From an uncultured Lewinella sp. (GTDB taxonomy: Bacteria > Bacteroidota > Bacteroidia > Chitinophagales > Saprospiraceae), in contig CALMYQ010000159.1 in NCBI GenBank assembly GCA_937873655.1, positions 47,245 to 111,244 on the forward strand: DNA of 64,000 nt. The letters are read 5' to 3'. This document shows positions 10,439 through 19,242 of the stretch, one piece after another. Under the pieces are notes generated by a model. The model saw only the letters and a list, made by a program, of their open reading frames with translations. It was not told where the DNA came from and did no database searches. The translations under genes were made by a program, and so were the position numbers. The number at the start of each line of letters is the position of its first letter. Within the stretch, counting starts at the first letter, position 1.

Positions 10439-11527
10439 TCAATCCGTAGCCGCATGCCAGGCCCGGATATCCGACCGCAGGATACCCGCTTTCCGGAGCC
10501 GGTCAAAAATGGGATAAAACGCCTCGTGATTGCCGGCAATATTGGAGAAGAAAGCCACCATTACCCCAGTGTCCGGGATTCGGATCACCATATTGGAAAA
10601 ACCGCAGGTAGAACCGGAATGGAACATTTCGAGATCGCCCTCCTTTTTGAAGAACCAGCCTGCGCCGTAGCGGCCGTTGTTGCCGGGCAGCGGCGCGTTG
10701 ACCTTGTCCAGGGCTTTTTCCAGGTTGATCAGGCGGTTGGTTTGCAGGGCGAGGTGCCATTTCATATAGTCCTCCAGAGAAGTGTACATTCCGCCGTCGC
10801 CCTTGGTGGCGCTGGTCGGGCTCTGGTCTGAAAAGAAGAGATTGCCCTGGTCGTCGCGGGCGTAGCCGTAGGCCCGGTTTCTGATCCGCTTGCCGGCTTC
10901 GTAAACGAGGGTGTTCTTCATGCCCAGCGGGCGGAAAATGTGTTTTTTGAGGTAGGCCGGAAAAGGCTGCCCTGAAACCCGTTCGACGATCAGGGCCAGC
11001 AGGCAGTAGGCGCTGTTGCTGTATCGAAAGGCAGTACCCGGTTCAAAATAGGTGTTGTCGATGCCCTTGATCAGGTTCAGGACATCGGCATCCGACAGTT
11101 GTTCGGTGAGGTTGTCATCCATGACCGATTCGTAGGCCCAGATCCCGGAAGAATGGGTGAGTAATTGCCCGACCGTAATGCGTGCCCCGATGGGTGCAAA
11201 ATCCGGAAAAAAGCGGGTCAGCGGGTCGTCGAATGACAATTTCCCCTGCTTTTCCAGCAAAAGGATTGCCATGGCCGTAAACTGCTTGGATACGGAAGCC
11301 ATCCGGAAGTTGGTCTGCGGGGTGAGTTTTTCTTCCAACTCCAGATTGACGATCCCGACGGCCTTTTCATATACGATCCGGCCGCTCTGGACCACCAGCA
11401 AAGCGCCGCCGGGTTGATCCGGCTTGAAGGCGGCTGCCAGCAGGGCGTCGAGGTCCTGTTGCAAGTTTTGGTTGAATAAAGATAAAGGCACGATCAAACA
11501 GATCAATATTTGGATGACAGTTTTCAT
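10439..11527 (-). CDS. Serine beta-lactamase-like hydrolase (class C / penicillin-binding fold)
   Basis: A 362-residue exported hydrolase. An in-frame upstream start at 11641 would overlap the preceding gene; the ATG at 11527 gives a normal signal peptide (MKTVIQILICLIVPLSLF) and was chosen. The active-site motifs of the family are visible: SVSK at residues 78-81 (nucleophile Ser78 and Lys81), YSN in FRYSNSAYC near residue 160, and HSG in MFHSGSTCGF near residue 300, which replaces the KTG box. Such proteins act in the periplasm as esterases, D-aminopeptidases or peptidoglycan hydrolases more often than as true beta-lactamases. The substrate is not predictable. Confidence 0.88.
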   Translation of the reverse strand: MKTVIQILICLIVPLSLFNQNLQQDLDALLAAAFKPDQPGGALLVVQSGRIVYEKAVGIVNLELEEKLTPQTNFRMASVSKQFTAMAILLLEKQGKLSFDDPLTRFFPDFAPIGARITVGQLLTHSSGIWAYESVMDDNLTEQLSDADVLNLIKGIDNTYFEPGTAFRYSNSAYCLLALIVERVSGQPFPAYLKKHIFRPLGMKNTLVYEAGKRIRNRAYGYARDDQGNLFFSDQSPTSATKGDGGMYTSLEDYMKWHLALQTNRLINLEKALDKVNAPLPGNNGRYGAGWFFKKEGDLEMFHSGSTCGFSNMVIRIPDTGVMVAFFSNIAGNHEAFYPIFDRLRKAGILRSDIRAWHAATD

Positions 11528-11567
11528 CGAACAACCAGATTGGGACCAGGCTGAACACCTCCCGGTG

Positions 11568-12329
11568 TCAATTCGTTTGCGCCTTCTCGCCGTAAAACCC
11601 GTACAAAGGTTCTTCCGACACGATAGTCCCTTCGTCCTCAAAAGAGGGCGTTCTTACGAGCATCATATTATATTTGCCGTGGATGCCGATATAGCGCTCG
11701 TGGTCCTTGACGCCTTCCTGCAGGTCCAGAAGGGTATCGATCACATCCATCAGATCACCCCTTTCTTCTTTTTTGACCCGTTTCAGATCCGGGATCTTGA
11801 CCAGTACGAGGATCTTTCCGTCCTGGACGTTGGAGCGGTATTCAAAATGCTCCTTGTCCATTTCGTCCGAGATGAAGTCGTCAAATAAAGCCTTGATCAG
11901 AAACGCGTTGGAGTCGGCCAGTGCGCTGGGCGAACTGGTCATGGCAGCGATATCGGCATGCAGAAGCGTTTCCCGGGGGTCAGGCGTTCCGGAAGATTCG
12001 ATGAGCGATCCGGCGGAGAATGCGACAACGGCAAGCCCGATGATCCCGGTGCCCAGCCAATGCACGATGGGGGTTTTTACCTTGGTTACGCGCTGATCGA
12101 AGCGCATTTTGAGCTGATCTGGAAATTGCTTCTGCTCGATCGTCCGCTTGCAATTGGCGCATTCCGCCACTGATTTTTTACCGGTTGGAAATAAAGGGAT
12201 CCAGTAAACATGCGCGTACCGGCTGAAAACGGTGACGTGCTGCGACGCAGATTGCCCGCAGGAGGGGCAAACGGTGTTCTGGATCTCAAAGCTGTCTGCC
12301 TTCCTGGCGCTGGTGCCGTATACAATCAT
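11568..12329 (-). CDS. Zinc-ribbon domain membrane protein
   Basis: A 253-residue protein with an N-terminal zinc ribbon: CPSCG near residue 21 and CANCKR near residue 57 give four cysteines that can hold one zinc. Between them is HVYWIPLFPTGKK, typical of zinc-ribbon proteins in Bacteroidota whose ribbon precedes a membrane segment. One helix follows (IVHWLGTGIIGLAVVAFSAGS, about residues 88-108), then a soluble, charged C-terminal domain with a KIPDLKRVKKEERGD stretch. Its role is unknown. It is 40 bases upstream of the hydrolase gene on the same strand, so the two may form one transcription unit. Confidence 0.75.
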   Translation of the reverse strand: MIVYGTSARKADSFEIQNTVCPSCGQSASQHVTVFSRYAHVYWIPLFPTGKKSVAECANCKRTIEQKQFPDQLKMRFDQRVTKVKTPIVHWLGTGIIGLAVVAFSAGSLIESSGTPDPRETLLHADIAAMTSSPSALADSNAFLIKALFDDFISDEMDKEHFEYRSNVQDGKILVLVKIPDLKRVKKEERGDLMDVIDTLLDLQEGVKDHERYIGIHGKYNMMLVRTPSFEDEGTIVSEEPLYGFYGEKAQTN

Positions 12330-12509
12330 TGCGGTTCAATTTAACGGGTTTATGAATCTTTTACCGGAGCTCACGGAAAGGTGAGGTTTAACACAGCACA
12401 AGATATGGATTTATGCGCACTACTATGTCCATTTCTGACGGCTTGCCGATATATTCCGGTTGGGCGGGATTGGTTATTGGGGTTATTTTTGGGTTGTATG
12501 CGGGTCACT

Positions 12510-12711
12510 CAGGGCACTAAGAGCACTAAGGAGATGCGCGCCGGTTTCACCCTCCTTAGTGTCCTGAGTGCCCTCAGTGGTCAAAATAACTTAGTGTCCT
12601 GAGTGCCCTCAGTGGTCAAATAACTTAGTGTCCTGAGTGTCCTCAGTGGTCAAAATAACTTAGTGTCCTGAGTGTCCTCAGTGGTCAAAATAACTTAGTG
12701 CTCAAAATAAC
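12510..12711. repeat. 35-bp tandem repeat array with an inverted copy
   Basis: Four successive copies of a 34-35-bp unit start at 12555, 12590, 12624 and 12659, with a truncated fifth at 12694. The unit begins CTTAGTGTCCTGAGTGCCC and ends CAGTGGTCAAAATAA. A related block in the opposite orientation (CACTCAGGGCACTAAG, from about 12510) precedes it, so the transcript could fold into a long hairpin. The array ends just before the start codon at 12718. The rest of 12330-12509 shows no gene. Confidence 0.85.
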
Positions 12712-12717
12712 AAATCC

Positions 12718-14250
12718 ATGCGCACCAGATCCATCGCCGTCAGCCTGTTCCTTTCCATTACGGTCACCTCCATCGCCCAGACGTTCAACCGGCCCGTACC
12801 CGCCGGCGTGCCGCCCTACGAATTCATCCGGTACGACGACGCGGACCACGGTTACTACCTGACCGCCCCGTTCTACCTCGGCACCGGCCCTACCGATCCG
12901 GCTACGCTGTTGCCCAAGCCCATCCTGATCCTGGACGCCGACGGGTATATCCTGTGGTTTGCCCGCATCGATATCCGCTCGCTGGTCGATTTCAAATACT
13001 TCCCGGCCGATGACCTGTACGGCTATACCGCCTTTCAGTCGCCGCAGGACATCCGGTTTGTGCTGATGGACCGCGATTTTCAGCCGGTGGATTCCTTTAC
13101 GACCGTCAACAGCTTCCCGCCGGATGTGCACGATTTTCAGATCACACAGAACGGCACCTACCTCATCTCCGGGTTGAGCGATAAGGTAGTGGACCTGAGC
13201 GGTTACCTGATCAACGGCGAGCCGGGCAGCGCTGTGACCCACGCCGAGGGCTTTGTTGTCCAGGAATTCGATCAGGAACATAACCTCCTGTTTCAATGGG
13301 ACAGCAACGACTATATCCATCCCAGCCTCGGGTACGAGAGTTTCGGCTACAACCCCGACGGCTATGATTATTGCCATGGCAACGCGATCGAGGAAGACGA
13401 CGACGGCAACCTGCTGATCTCCTTCCGCCACCTCAACGCCGTGTACAAGATCAACCGGCAAACCGGAGACGTGATCTGGCAGTTGGGGGGCAAGACCAGC
13501 TCTTTTACCTTCGTCAACGACCCCGGATTCAGCGGACAACACGACGTACGCCGCCTGCCCAACGGCAACCTCACGGTATTCGATAACGCCAATACCTCCG
13601 CACCGCCCCGGGTTTCCCGCGGAGTGGAATACGCTCTGGACACCGTCAACTGGACCGCCACCCGGGTATGGGAATACCAGTACACGCCCGGGTTTTTCGC
13701 CCGCGCCATGGGCAGTCACCGCACGACGCCGGATCGCAACCACCTCATCAATTACGGCATGAGCTTCCGGCCCAACCCCAGTTTTGTGCTGACGGACGAC
13801 GACGGGAATCTCCTGTCTCAGGTTACCTTTCCCGATTCCATCATGAGCTACCGGTCGTTCCTGGAGGATATCCCGTTCGACGTCAATCGCCCCGAGATCA
13901 GCTGCTCCCAGGGCGACGGCATGGCCGTACTGTCGGCCCCGCCGGGTTTTGACCGTTACGAATGGTCAAACGGCGCGACCGCGGACATGGCCGTCATCAC
14001 CCAACCGGGCGTCTACCAGGTCTGGGTGGACCACGGCATCGGCATGCTGGGCTCAGAACCCTTCACGATCGACGACATCAACAACGCCTGCCGGCTGAAC
14101 CCCGCAACTGAGCCGGAACCGGACCAAAACCGGGAGATCACCGGTTATTTCGACCTCATGGGCCGGCGGATCGCGGCGCCACGCATCGGCGAGGTGTATG
14201 TGGTGCGGTACCGGGACGGGTGGTCGGGGTTGCGGGTCCGGGGGGAGTGA
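12718..14250 (+). CDS. Arylsulfotransferase (ASST)-like secreted protein with a T9SS-type tail
   Basis: A 510-residue secreted protein. A signal peptide (MRTRSIAVSLFLSITVTSIAQ) is followed by a beta-propeller-like region matching the arylsulfotransferase family: VHDFQITQNGTYLISG, then HGNAIEEDDDGNLLISFRHL, VIWQLGGK, a QHDVRRLPNGNLTVFDN segment and a TRVWEYQY segment. Family members transfer sulfate between phenolic compounds, or have lost that activity and serve as structural propellers. The last 30-40 residues (GYFDLMGRRIAAP, then VYVVRYRDG) look like a degenerate type-A T9SS sorting domain, implying export across the outer membrane. The tandem repeats end six bases before the start codon. 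The fold is well supported; activity is not. Confidence 0.85.
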   Translation: MRTRSIAVSLFLSITVTSIAQTFNRPVPAGVPPYEFIRYDDADHGYYLTAPFYLGTGPTDPATLLPKPILILDADGYILWFARIDIRSLVDFKYFPADDLYGYTAFQSPQDIRFVLMDRDFQPVDSFTTVNSFPPDVHDFQITQNGTYLISGLSDKVVDLSGYLINGEPGSAVTHAEGFVVQEFDQEHNLLFQWDSNDYIHPSLGYESFGYNPDGYDYCHGNAIEEDDDGNLLISFRHLNAVYKINRQTGDVIWQLGGKTSSFTFVNDPGFSGQHDVRRLPNGNLTVFDNANTSAPPRVSRGVEYALDTVNWTATRVWEYQYTPGFFARAMGSHRTTPDRNHLINYGMSFRPNPSFVLTDDDGNLLSQVTFPDSIMSYRSFLEDIPFDVNRPEISCSQGDGMAVLSAPPGFDRYEWSNGATADMAVITQPGVYQVWVDHGIGMLGSEPFTIDDINNACRLNPATEPEPDQNREITGYFDLMGRRIAAPRIGEVYVVRYRDGWSGLRVRGE

Positions 14251-14264
14251 GGGTTTGTTGATGT

Positions 14265-14305
14265 GCCGCCTTCGTAACGCCTGTGGCGTCACTACGGCCG
14301 CCGGA
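14265..14305. repeat. Dispersed palindromic repeat, copy 1
   Basis: The core CGTAACGCCTGTGGCGTCAC, flanked by GCCGCCTTCG and CGGCCGCCGG, matches the reverse complement of the element at 23036-23075 with one mismatch in the 25-base core. Looser relatives occur at 24330, 34157 and 45503. It sits immediately after the 3' end of the arylsulfotransferase-like gene. Confidence 0.7.
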
Positions 14306-14482
14306 GGTTGATGTGCCCTAAACTTTTGAATTTTACATTTAAATTTTTACATTTGCATTGATAATCAGCAACTTGGATGTAAAATGCAAAATATAAAATT
14401 CAGCATATAAAAGGTTGGGGCGGCTTCAATCAACAGGATGAATGCGAAGATGGCAAAGTTTCATCGCGTTGACGCTTAATAG

Positions 14483-14641
14483 GAAAATTACGGAGGAAGC
14501 AATCCCCCTTGGGTCCACGTTTATCAGATTTGGCAAAAAATTGGTTCGCCACAGGCCAATAATACCAGTAGGTATTTAAATGCGATCATCGAGCGTATCG
14601 GGGATGAAAAATATAAAGCCGTCATCGCTGCAATGGAGTGA
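14483..14641 (+). pseudogene. Gene fragment, C-terminal 52 residues of an unrecognised protein
   Basis: An open frame without a start codon, bounded upstream by TAA TAG, encodes a plausible protein end: VYQIWQKIGSPQANN, then YLNAIIERIGDEKYK and VIAAME before the stop. The residue mix is protein-like, unlike the repeats around it. I read it as the remnant of a decayed gene. The remaining DNA between 14306 and 14482 is AT-rich and carries the dispersed motif TTTACATTT/AAATGTAAAA; no gene is seen there. Confidence 0.35.
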
Positions 14642-14670
14642 TTTTGAGCATAAATTTATACCCAAAAACC

Positions 14671-15147
14671 ATGCACCGCCACCTCATCCTCTTCATCTTC
14701 CTACTCCTGGCATCCTGCCGCCCCTCGCCGGCCCCGGATACCGGTTCCCAATCAGACCATACCTCAAACGCCGATCCGGCAGATCACGCGCCGGATACGG
14801 TCGTTCAATTTTTATTGTCGGCCTGCGTATCCGATTTTAACCTGCAAAACCAAACGACGCCCATTCAATTCAGCACTGCCAATCTGGGGTATATGACCTC
14901 CCCCGCCGGAGAAAAAGTCTATCTGCTTTGCGGTCAGTTCAGATCCAGCATAGAGGGAAAATGGAGCGACTGGATCCCTTTCACGACCATCAAGACCGCA
15001 GATTATGAACAATGGCTGGGCGAACAGGCTTTGCATTATTGCCGGGACTCGACCGTGGTATGGGTCTCAGACAACGACCTGTCTCCTGTTTTGAAGGCCA
15101 GGCTGGATTCGCTGCCCGGCAGATCGCATATCCCGGGAACCGAGTAG
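14671..15147 (+). CDS. Small lipoprotein of unknown function
   Basis: A 158-residue protein. The ATG at 14671 is preferred over 14638 because it gives a compact signal with a lipobox: MHRHLILFIFLLLASC, cleaved before Cys16. A Ser/Pro/Asp-rich linker follows, then a domain with VYLLCGQFRSSIEGKWSDWI and a conserved-looking C-terminal half. I do not recognise a family. It precedes the two-domain toxin-like protein on the same strand, with 87 bases between them. It could be an unrelated lipoprotein or an immunity-type partner; the sequence alone does not decide. Confidence 0.65.
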   Translation: MHRHLILFIFLLLASCRPSPAPDTGSQSDHTSNADPADHAPDTVVQFLLSACVSDFNLQNQTTPIQFSTANLGYMTSPAGEKVYLLCGQFRSSIEGKWSDWIPFTTIKTADYEQWLGEQALHYCRDSTVVWVSDNDLSPVLKARLDSLPGRSHIPGTE

Positions 15148-15234
15148 GGCTTCCGCCGGTTTAGGGAACTTCGCGGATATTCCGTATTTTGCTGCATATT
15201 GACAGGAGCAATTGTAAAAACACATCAGTGTACC

Positions 15235-17994
15235 ATGCGTTCACATGCCGACAAATCGCCAAACACCCATAGCAATGCGGTCGCCAACCGGAAACCTGAT
15301 CCGGTGAAAAAGGACGTATCCGGTACCCGATTCCAGGATAACCGGAGCGCTTTTTCGGCGCAGCGAAAACTGCAAAATGACCTGCCCGGGCTCCCTACCC
15401 CAGGTCAACCGGTAATTGCGGATCAAAGCGCCCGGAATATGCAGCAAACGGCCGTTCAGAAAACAACGGATCGCCTTCCATCCACACCAATCCGAAACAA
15501 CAACGGCAACCTCCCCATTCAAAGGACCATCGAGGAGGCCATCGCCTATTACAATAACGTAACCAACAGTTCTGCGCAAACCGAGCACGAGGTCGATCTG
15601 AATAAAATGTCAGGCGGCCAAAAAGGCTGGTATACCAAATTGAGGAACTCCAATAAGCGAAAAAGAAGAGACAGCTTGTCGCAGGACCTGGAAAACAAAA
15701 AGCAAAAAAGCCAGGAAACCAAAAAGGACGACGGTACGGCCACCGTCGGCATCGTAACCTGGAATATAGCGCATTTCGGAAAGGATAAGAAGAATCCCGG
15801 GAAGAACGAGAACAAAGCCCTGGCCATTGTCAATATGTTTAAAAACAATGCCTGGCTCGATATCATGGTGCTTCAGGAGATCAACAACCTGGATTATTTC
15901 AAGGAAGTGCTGAATAAATTCACCAATGAGCTGGAAGTAATCACCAGTACGCAACAACTGGCCGTGCTCAGAAAAACAGGCGGGGCCGGACAAAGAGAGG
16001 ACTATCCCATCATCATCAGGAAAAACAGCGGGTGGAAGATCACCCGGACGGATTCCTATTACCCCATGGAGGATGGCGGCGTCTGGGTCGACCAGGATCA
16101 GGAAGGTGAACAGCCCAGCAGCGAAAAAGTGCAGCAGGAAGGCTGGAAACCCAAAATGACGAAGAAAGAAGCCCAAAAACCGCCTGAACTCTCCAAAGAA
16201 GAGCTTAAAGACGTAAAAAGCCTGGATGAGGAGATCGGAATGGAAGAAGACCTGGATTATGGCGGCGAAAACAAACTCGGCAAATGGCTGAAAAATCACG
16301 AACTGCACGACACCTGGCGCGACTGGGGCGGCGATGAAGAACTGTCGGAAAAGGTCGATGAAGGCAATGAAGCGATACTGGATTTCCTGAAAAGCATCCG
16401 CAAGACCAACGTGAGTAAAACCGTTGAAACCTTTATAGCTACCATCCCGTCCAGAAGAAACAAAAAGAACAAGCTCAATGATTCCTATTACAAACAATTG
16501 CACCCCTGGATCAAAGGAGTGCTGACCTGGCTGAAGGCACAGTACAGATCCGCGAAGGTGCCCTTTGATGCGACCATAACGAACCTCAAAAACCACCTCC
16601 ACAATGTAGCCCAGGTCCTGACGAATGAGGCGACCGAAGATTCAAGTTACAGGCCCATCCGCCGGTACTATATTTCGAATGACAGAAAAGATAAGAACCT
16701 GACCCTCGTAATGAACGTAGTGCATACCTCGCCGAGCACGGAAGGCAAGTCGGGCGATGGAAAAAGCCGGAAGAAGGTATATCAGCAGGTCTCCCCGGTG
16801 CTGGAAGAAATGACGGAAACCAAAAACCCCAACGAGATCATGATCGGCGACGTGTACATCAATCCCACCGATACGGTCGAGAACAAGGAAAAGATCGAGG
16901 ATGTCTTCGAAAGGATGAACCTGACCATCGCCGGCGGCACCCGGGCAGATACCAACCTCTGGACGGGCAAGGGAATGAAAGTGTATAATCAGGCCGATAT
17001 CATTGTCACCCATAAATCGACCGAAACGCTGGGGTCCGGGATCGTAAAAATAGATGACGGCGGGCTCGAACCCAAGGACGTCAACCACAGGGAAGTGGAT
17101 AAATGGACCAAACCCCAAAAGAAAAACAAAAAAGCGCTGAGCGATCACGCGCCGGTCGGGGTGAAACTCAAGCTGACCAAAGGGAAACACGATGCGCTGA
17201 AATCCTACCAGACGCCGAATGAGGAATCCCTCAAATGGGCCGCCAAACAGCCCTTCTGGCAGAACCTGACCAGTTTTCAACCGCAGTCCGGCACAAACAA
17301 CCTGCCGCCGCAAAAACCTTTCGGGTCGACCAGCGGATCCCTGCAAAAACCGCCCGGCAACGATAAAGGAAAAAACAACACGCAATCCGGGGGAAATTTC
17401 AACCCTCCTGGCCAACAGCAAATCCTCCAATTGCCCCAAAACCTGGTGCCGACCCAACAACTGAAGGGCTACCTGACCAGCATTTCAAAAAATTGGAACC
17501 AGGGGTTCGTAGATCCGTTGCTGCAAAACAATTCCGGCACGGGCAATACCAATTCGCAGGGATTCATGGCCAATCAAATAAAACCCAATATCCTGAAAGA
17601 CAACACGCCGCTGTTTTTCACAGCCAATAAGGAAAATGAATTATTGAAGAAACACGGCTTGCATTTAGCGCCCAATGGCGGTCAGGGCGCCTGGTGTTTT
17701 ATCTATTCCATCATCATGGGCATGACCGGCCTGAGCGAAAAACAGGCAGTCCCGATCGTCAAGGAAGTTGTCAGCCGGGCAAAAATCTCCGGCGGGTGGA
17801 TCGCAGCAGACAGCGGGACAGCTGCAATGGTCATCGGTATCATCGAATCGATGTTCAAAACCCAGATTGATGTCGTGGTCGTATCGCACGGCAATGACGG
17901 GACCATTATTTCCGGTCGGTCGGGTTCGGCCGGGGGGCATACCGTTGTGATCCGGCAAACCATCGGTCATTTTGATGCTTATGTGCCGGATTAA
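15235..17994 (+). CDS. Putative contractile-injection-system effector: DNase I-fold nuclease plus cysteine-protease-like domain
   Basis: A 919-residue protein without a signal peptide. The ATG at 15235 is chosen over a TTG at 15199. Residues 31-49 (FQDNRSAFSAQRKLQ) resemble the N-terminal motif of Bacteroidota proteins linked to extracellular contractile injection systems; LPIQRT follows near residue 97. A DNase I-like (endonuclease/exonuclease/phosphatase) core is visible: TWNIAHFG (175-182), LQEIN (213-217, metal-binding Glu215), IGDVYIN (537-543) and SDHAPVG (636-642, catalytic Asp637 and His638), with a long charged insertion between the second and third motifs. A Gln/Asn/Pro-rich linker leads to a C-terminal domain with GQGAWCFIYS (Cys821) and GHFDAYVPD (His912, Asp914), the pattern of an OTU/papain-like cysteine protease. 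Fragments of decayed genes flank it. The nuclease fold is well supported; delivery and protease activity are inferred. Confidence 0.75.
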   Translation: MRSHADKSPNTHSNAVANRKPDPVKKDVSGTRFQDNRSAFSAQRKLQNDLPGLPTPGQPVIADQSARNMQQTAVQKTTDRLPSTPIRNNNGNLPIQRTIEEAIAYYNNVTNSSAQTEHEVDLNKMSGGQKGWYTKLRNSNKRKRRDSLSQDLENKKQKSQETKKDDGTATVGIVTWNIAHFGKDKKNPGKNENKALAIVNMFKNNAWLDIMVLQEINNLDYFKEVLNKFTNELEVITSTQQLAVLRKTGGAGQREDYPIIIRKNSGWKITRTDSYYPMEDGGVWVDQDQEGEQPSSEKVQQEGWKPKMTKKEAQKPPELSKEELKDVKSLDEEIGMEEDLDYGGENKLGKWLKNHELHDTWRDWGGDEELSEKVDEGNEAILDFLKSIRKTNVSKTVETFIATIPSRRNKKNKLNDSYYKQLHPWIKGVLTWLKAQYRSAKVPFDATITNLKNHLHNVAQVLTNEATEDSSYRPIRRYYISNDRKDKNLTLVMNVVHTSPSTEGKSGDGKSRKKVYQQVSPVLEEMTETKNPNEIMIGDVYINPTDTVENKEKIEDVFERMNLTIAGGTRADTNLWTGKGMKVYNQADIIVTHKSTETLGSGIVKIDDGGLEPKDVNHREVDKWTKPQKKNKKALSDHAPVGVKLKLTKGKHDALKSYQTPNEESLKWAAKQPFWQNLTSFQPQSGTNNLPPQKPFGSTSGSLQKPPGNDKGKNNTQSGGNFNPPGQQQILQLPQNLVPTQQLKGYLTSISKNWNQGFVDPLLQNNSGTGNTNSQGFMANQIKPNILKDNTPLFFTANKENELLKKHGLHLAPNGGQGAWCFIYSIIMGMTGLSEKQAVPIVKEVVSRAKISGGWIAADSGTAAMVIGIIESMFKTQIDVVVVSHGNDGTIISGRSGSAGGHTVVIRQTIGHFDAYVPD

Positions 17995-18018
17995 GGCAAT
18001 CCGGTTCTTCCCGCCGGG

Positions 18019-18234
18019 TCATTCCACCCGCCCCACCACAATCCGCGCCAACCCCTTGACATACCGCCTTCCGGTCCGGAAATCGGTGGGCGTGATCAGG
18101 GCGATCCGGTTGTCCATTTGCGTACCGGATTTTCCGTCGATTTCGGTGATGATGAACGCGTGGTTGCCGGTTTCGTCCACATTGTTGATCTTTATGCTGG
18201 ACGAGATTTGAGCAACCCCGGCGAGCAATTCGGG
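18019..18234 (-). pseudogene. Gene fragment, C-terminal end of an unrecognised protein
   Basis: A 71-residue open frame bounded upstream by an in-frame stop (18235-18237) and lacking an ATG. The translation is protein-like: SSSIKINNVDETGNHAFIIT, then EIDGKSGTQMDNRIALITPT and a basic end with GRRYVKGLARIVVGRVE. It may be the remnant of a gene truncated when the region was rearranged, or a small gene with a TTG start at 18228. No family is recognised. Confidence 0.35.
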
Positions 18235-18264
18235 TCACTTATCCGCTGAAACACCCGGCAGCCG

Positions 18265-19170
18265 TTATACCTTCTCAAACACCAACCGGAAGTGGTCCAT
18301 AGTCTCATTCTGGAAACAAACCCGGTTGGGGCTGATTTTAAAAACAGCAACTTGTTTCCTGAATTCCTTATCCGTCAGGTATTTGGGAATCAGCGACGCG
18401 TACAGCCAATATTTTTGCAGGTTGAATTTTCTGAATTTTTTCCGCCATTGGCCGATGGTCTCAATATAATCCAGCCGCCCGCTGCTTTTGGAGATCAATT
18501 TGAAAAGCGGCTCCGCATTCCTGATCACCATTTCCGGGCCGTAGGGCAGCCAGGACCCCGGGAACTCCTCGATCATCAGCGCCATGACATGCGCCGTTGA
18601 GCCTGTTTCGGCATTGATATCGATTTCCTCAAACGGGATCATGTTCTTGCTGAACACCATCGTTTGCATATAGAACCGGCCGCCCGGAGGGAGCAGTTTA
18701 TGGATGGTCTCAAAAAAATCGCGGTATACTTTTTCCTGTTTGCCGGCCTGCCATTCCTCTATCGAACAAAAATGTTCCATCCCGCCGATGCAGGAGATGG
18801 CATCAAACTGCCCGAAGTCTTCGGGTTGAACGTAGCGGCAATCCCTGACTATGACGTTGAGGCCGTTTTTCTGACAGGCTTCGGCCTGGCCTTCCGACAA
18901 GGTTAGCCCGAGTCCGGCGACGCCCCTTTCCTTTTTGAGATAATTCAAAAACGGTCCCCACCCGCAGGCCATGTCGAGCACTTTTTTGCCGGGCCCGATG
19001 TTCAGGCTGTCTGCAATAAATTTGTGTTTAGCCCTTTGGGCTTCCTCCAGGGTCATGGAGAAGTCGCCGTCGTATTTTGCCCCGCTATAGTCCCCGGTTT
19101 CCCCCATGCTCAGGCGGAAAATCCGGTCGATAGTGGTATACGTGAAATCCAGGTCTTTTTTGTCCGCCAT
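18265..19170 (-). CDS. SAM-dependent methyltransferase, cyclopropane-fatty-acid-synthase-like
   Basis: A 301-residue class I methyltransferase of the cyclopropane/mycolic acid synthase family. The SAM-binding motif VLDMACGWGPF is at residues 64-74, preceded by GDYSGAKYDGDFSMTLEEAQ, which corresponds to the segment before the SAM site in these enzymes. GLTLSEGQAEAC follows and matches the GITLS motif. Family members transfer a methylene or methyl group to the double bond of a membrane lipid acyl chain. The neighbouring desaturase gene, 72 bases upstream on the same strand, would supply such double bonds, so the two probably act on the same lipids. The exact product is not known. Confidence 0.82.
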   Translation of the reverse strand: MADKKDLDFTYTTIDRIFRLSMGETGDYSGAKYDGDFSMTLEEAQRAKHKFIADSLNIGPGKKVLDMACGWGPFLNYLKKERGVAGLGLTLSEGQAEACQKNGLNVIVRDCRYVQPEDFGQFDAISCIGGMEHFCSIEEWQAGKQEKVYRDFFETIHKLLPPGGRFYMQTMVFSKNMIPFEEIDINAETGSTAHVMALMIEEFPGSWLPYGPEMVIRNAEPLFKLISKSSGRLDYIETIGQWRKKFRKFNLQKYWLYASLIPKYLTDKEFRKQVAVFKISPNRVCFQNETMDHFRLVFEKV

Positions 19171-19242
19171 TTCAATTAGCGATTATATTTTCAATTCGGT
19201 GAAAGTACAACAAAGCCCGGTTGCTGCGCCGGTCAACGGGGT

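Noticed and set aside
12381..12602. A 73-codon frame before the 35-bp array
   Set aside because: Its second half is repeat sequence; nothing suggests a real protein.
12685..13743. A 352-codon frame antisense to the arylsulfotransferase-like gene
   Set aside because: It overlaps a gene with clear propeller motifs and a signal peptide; no start context or family is evident.
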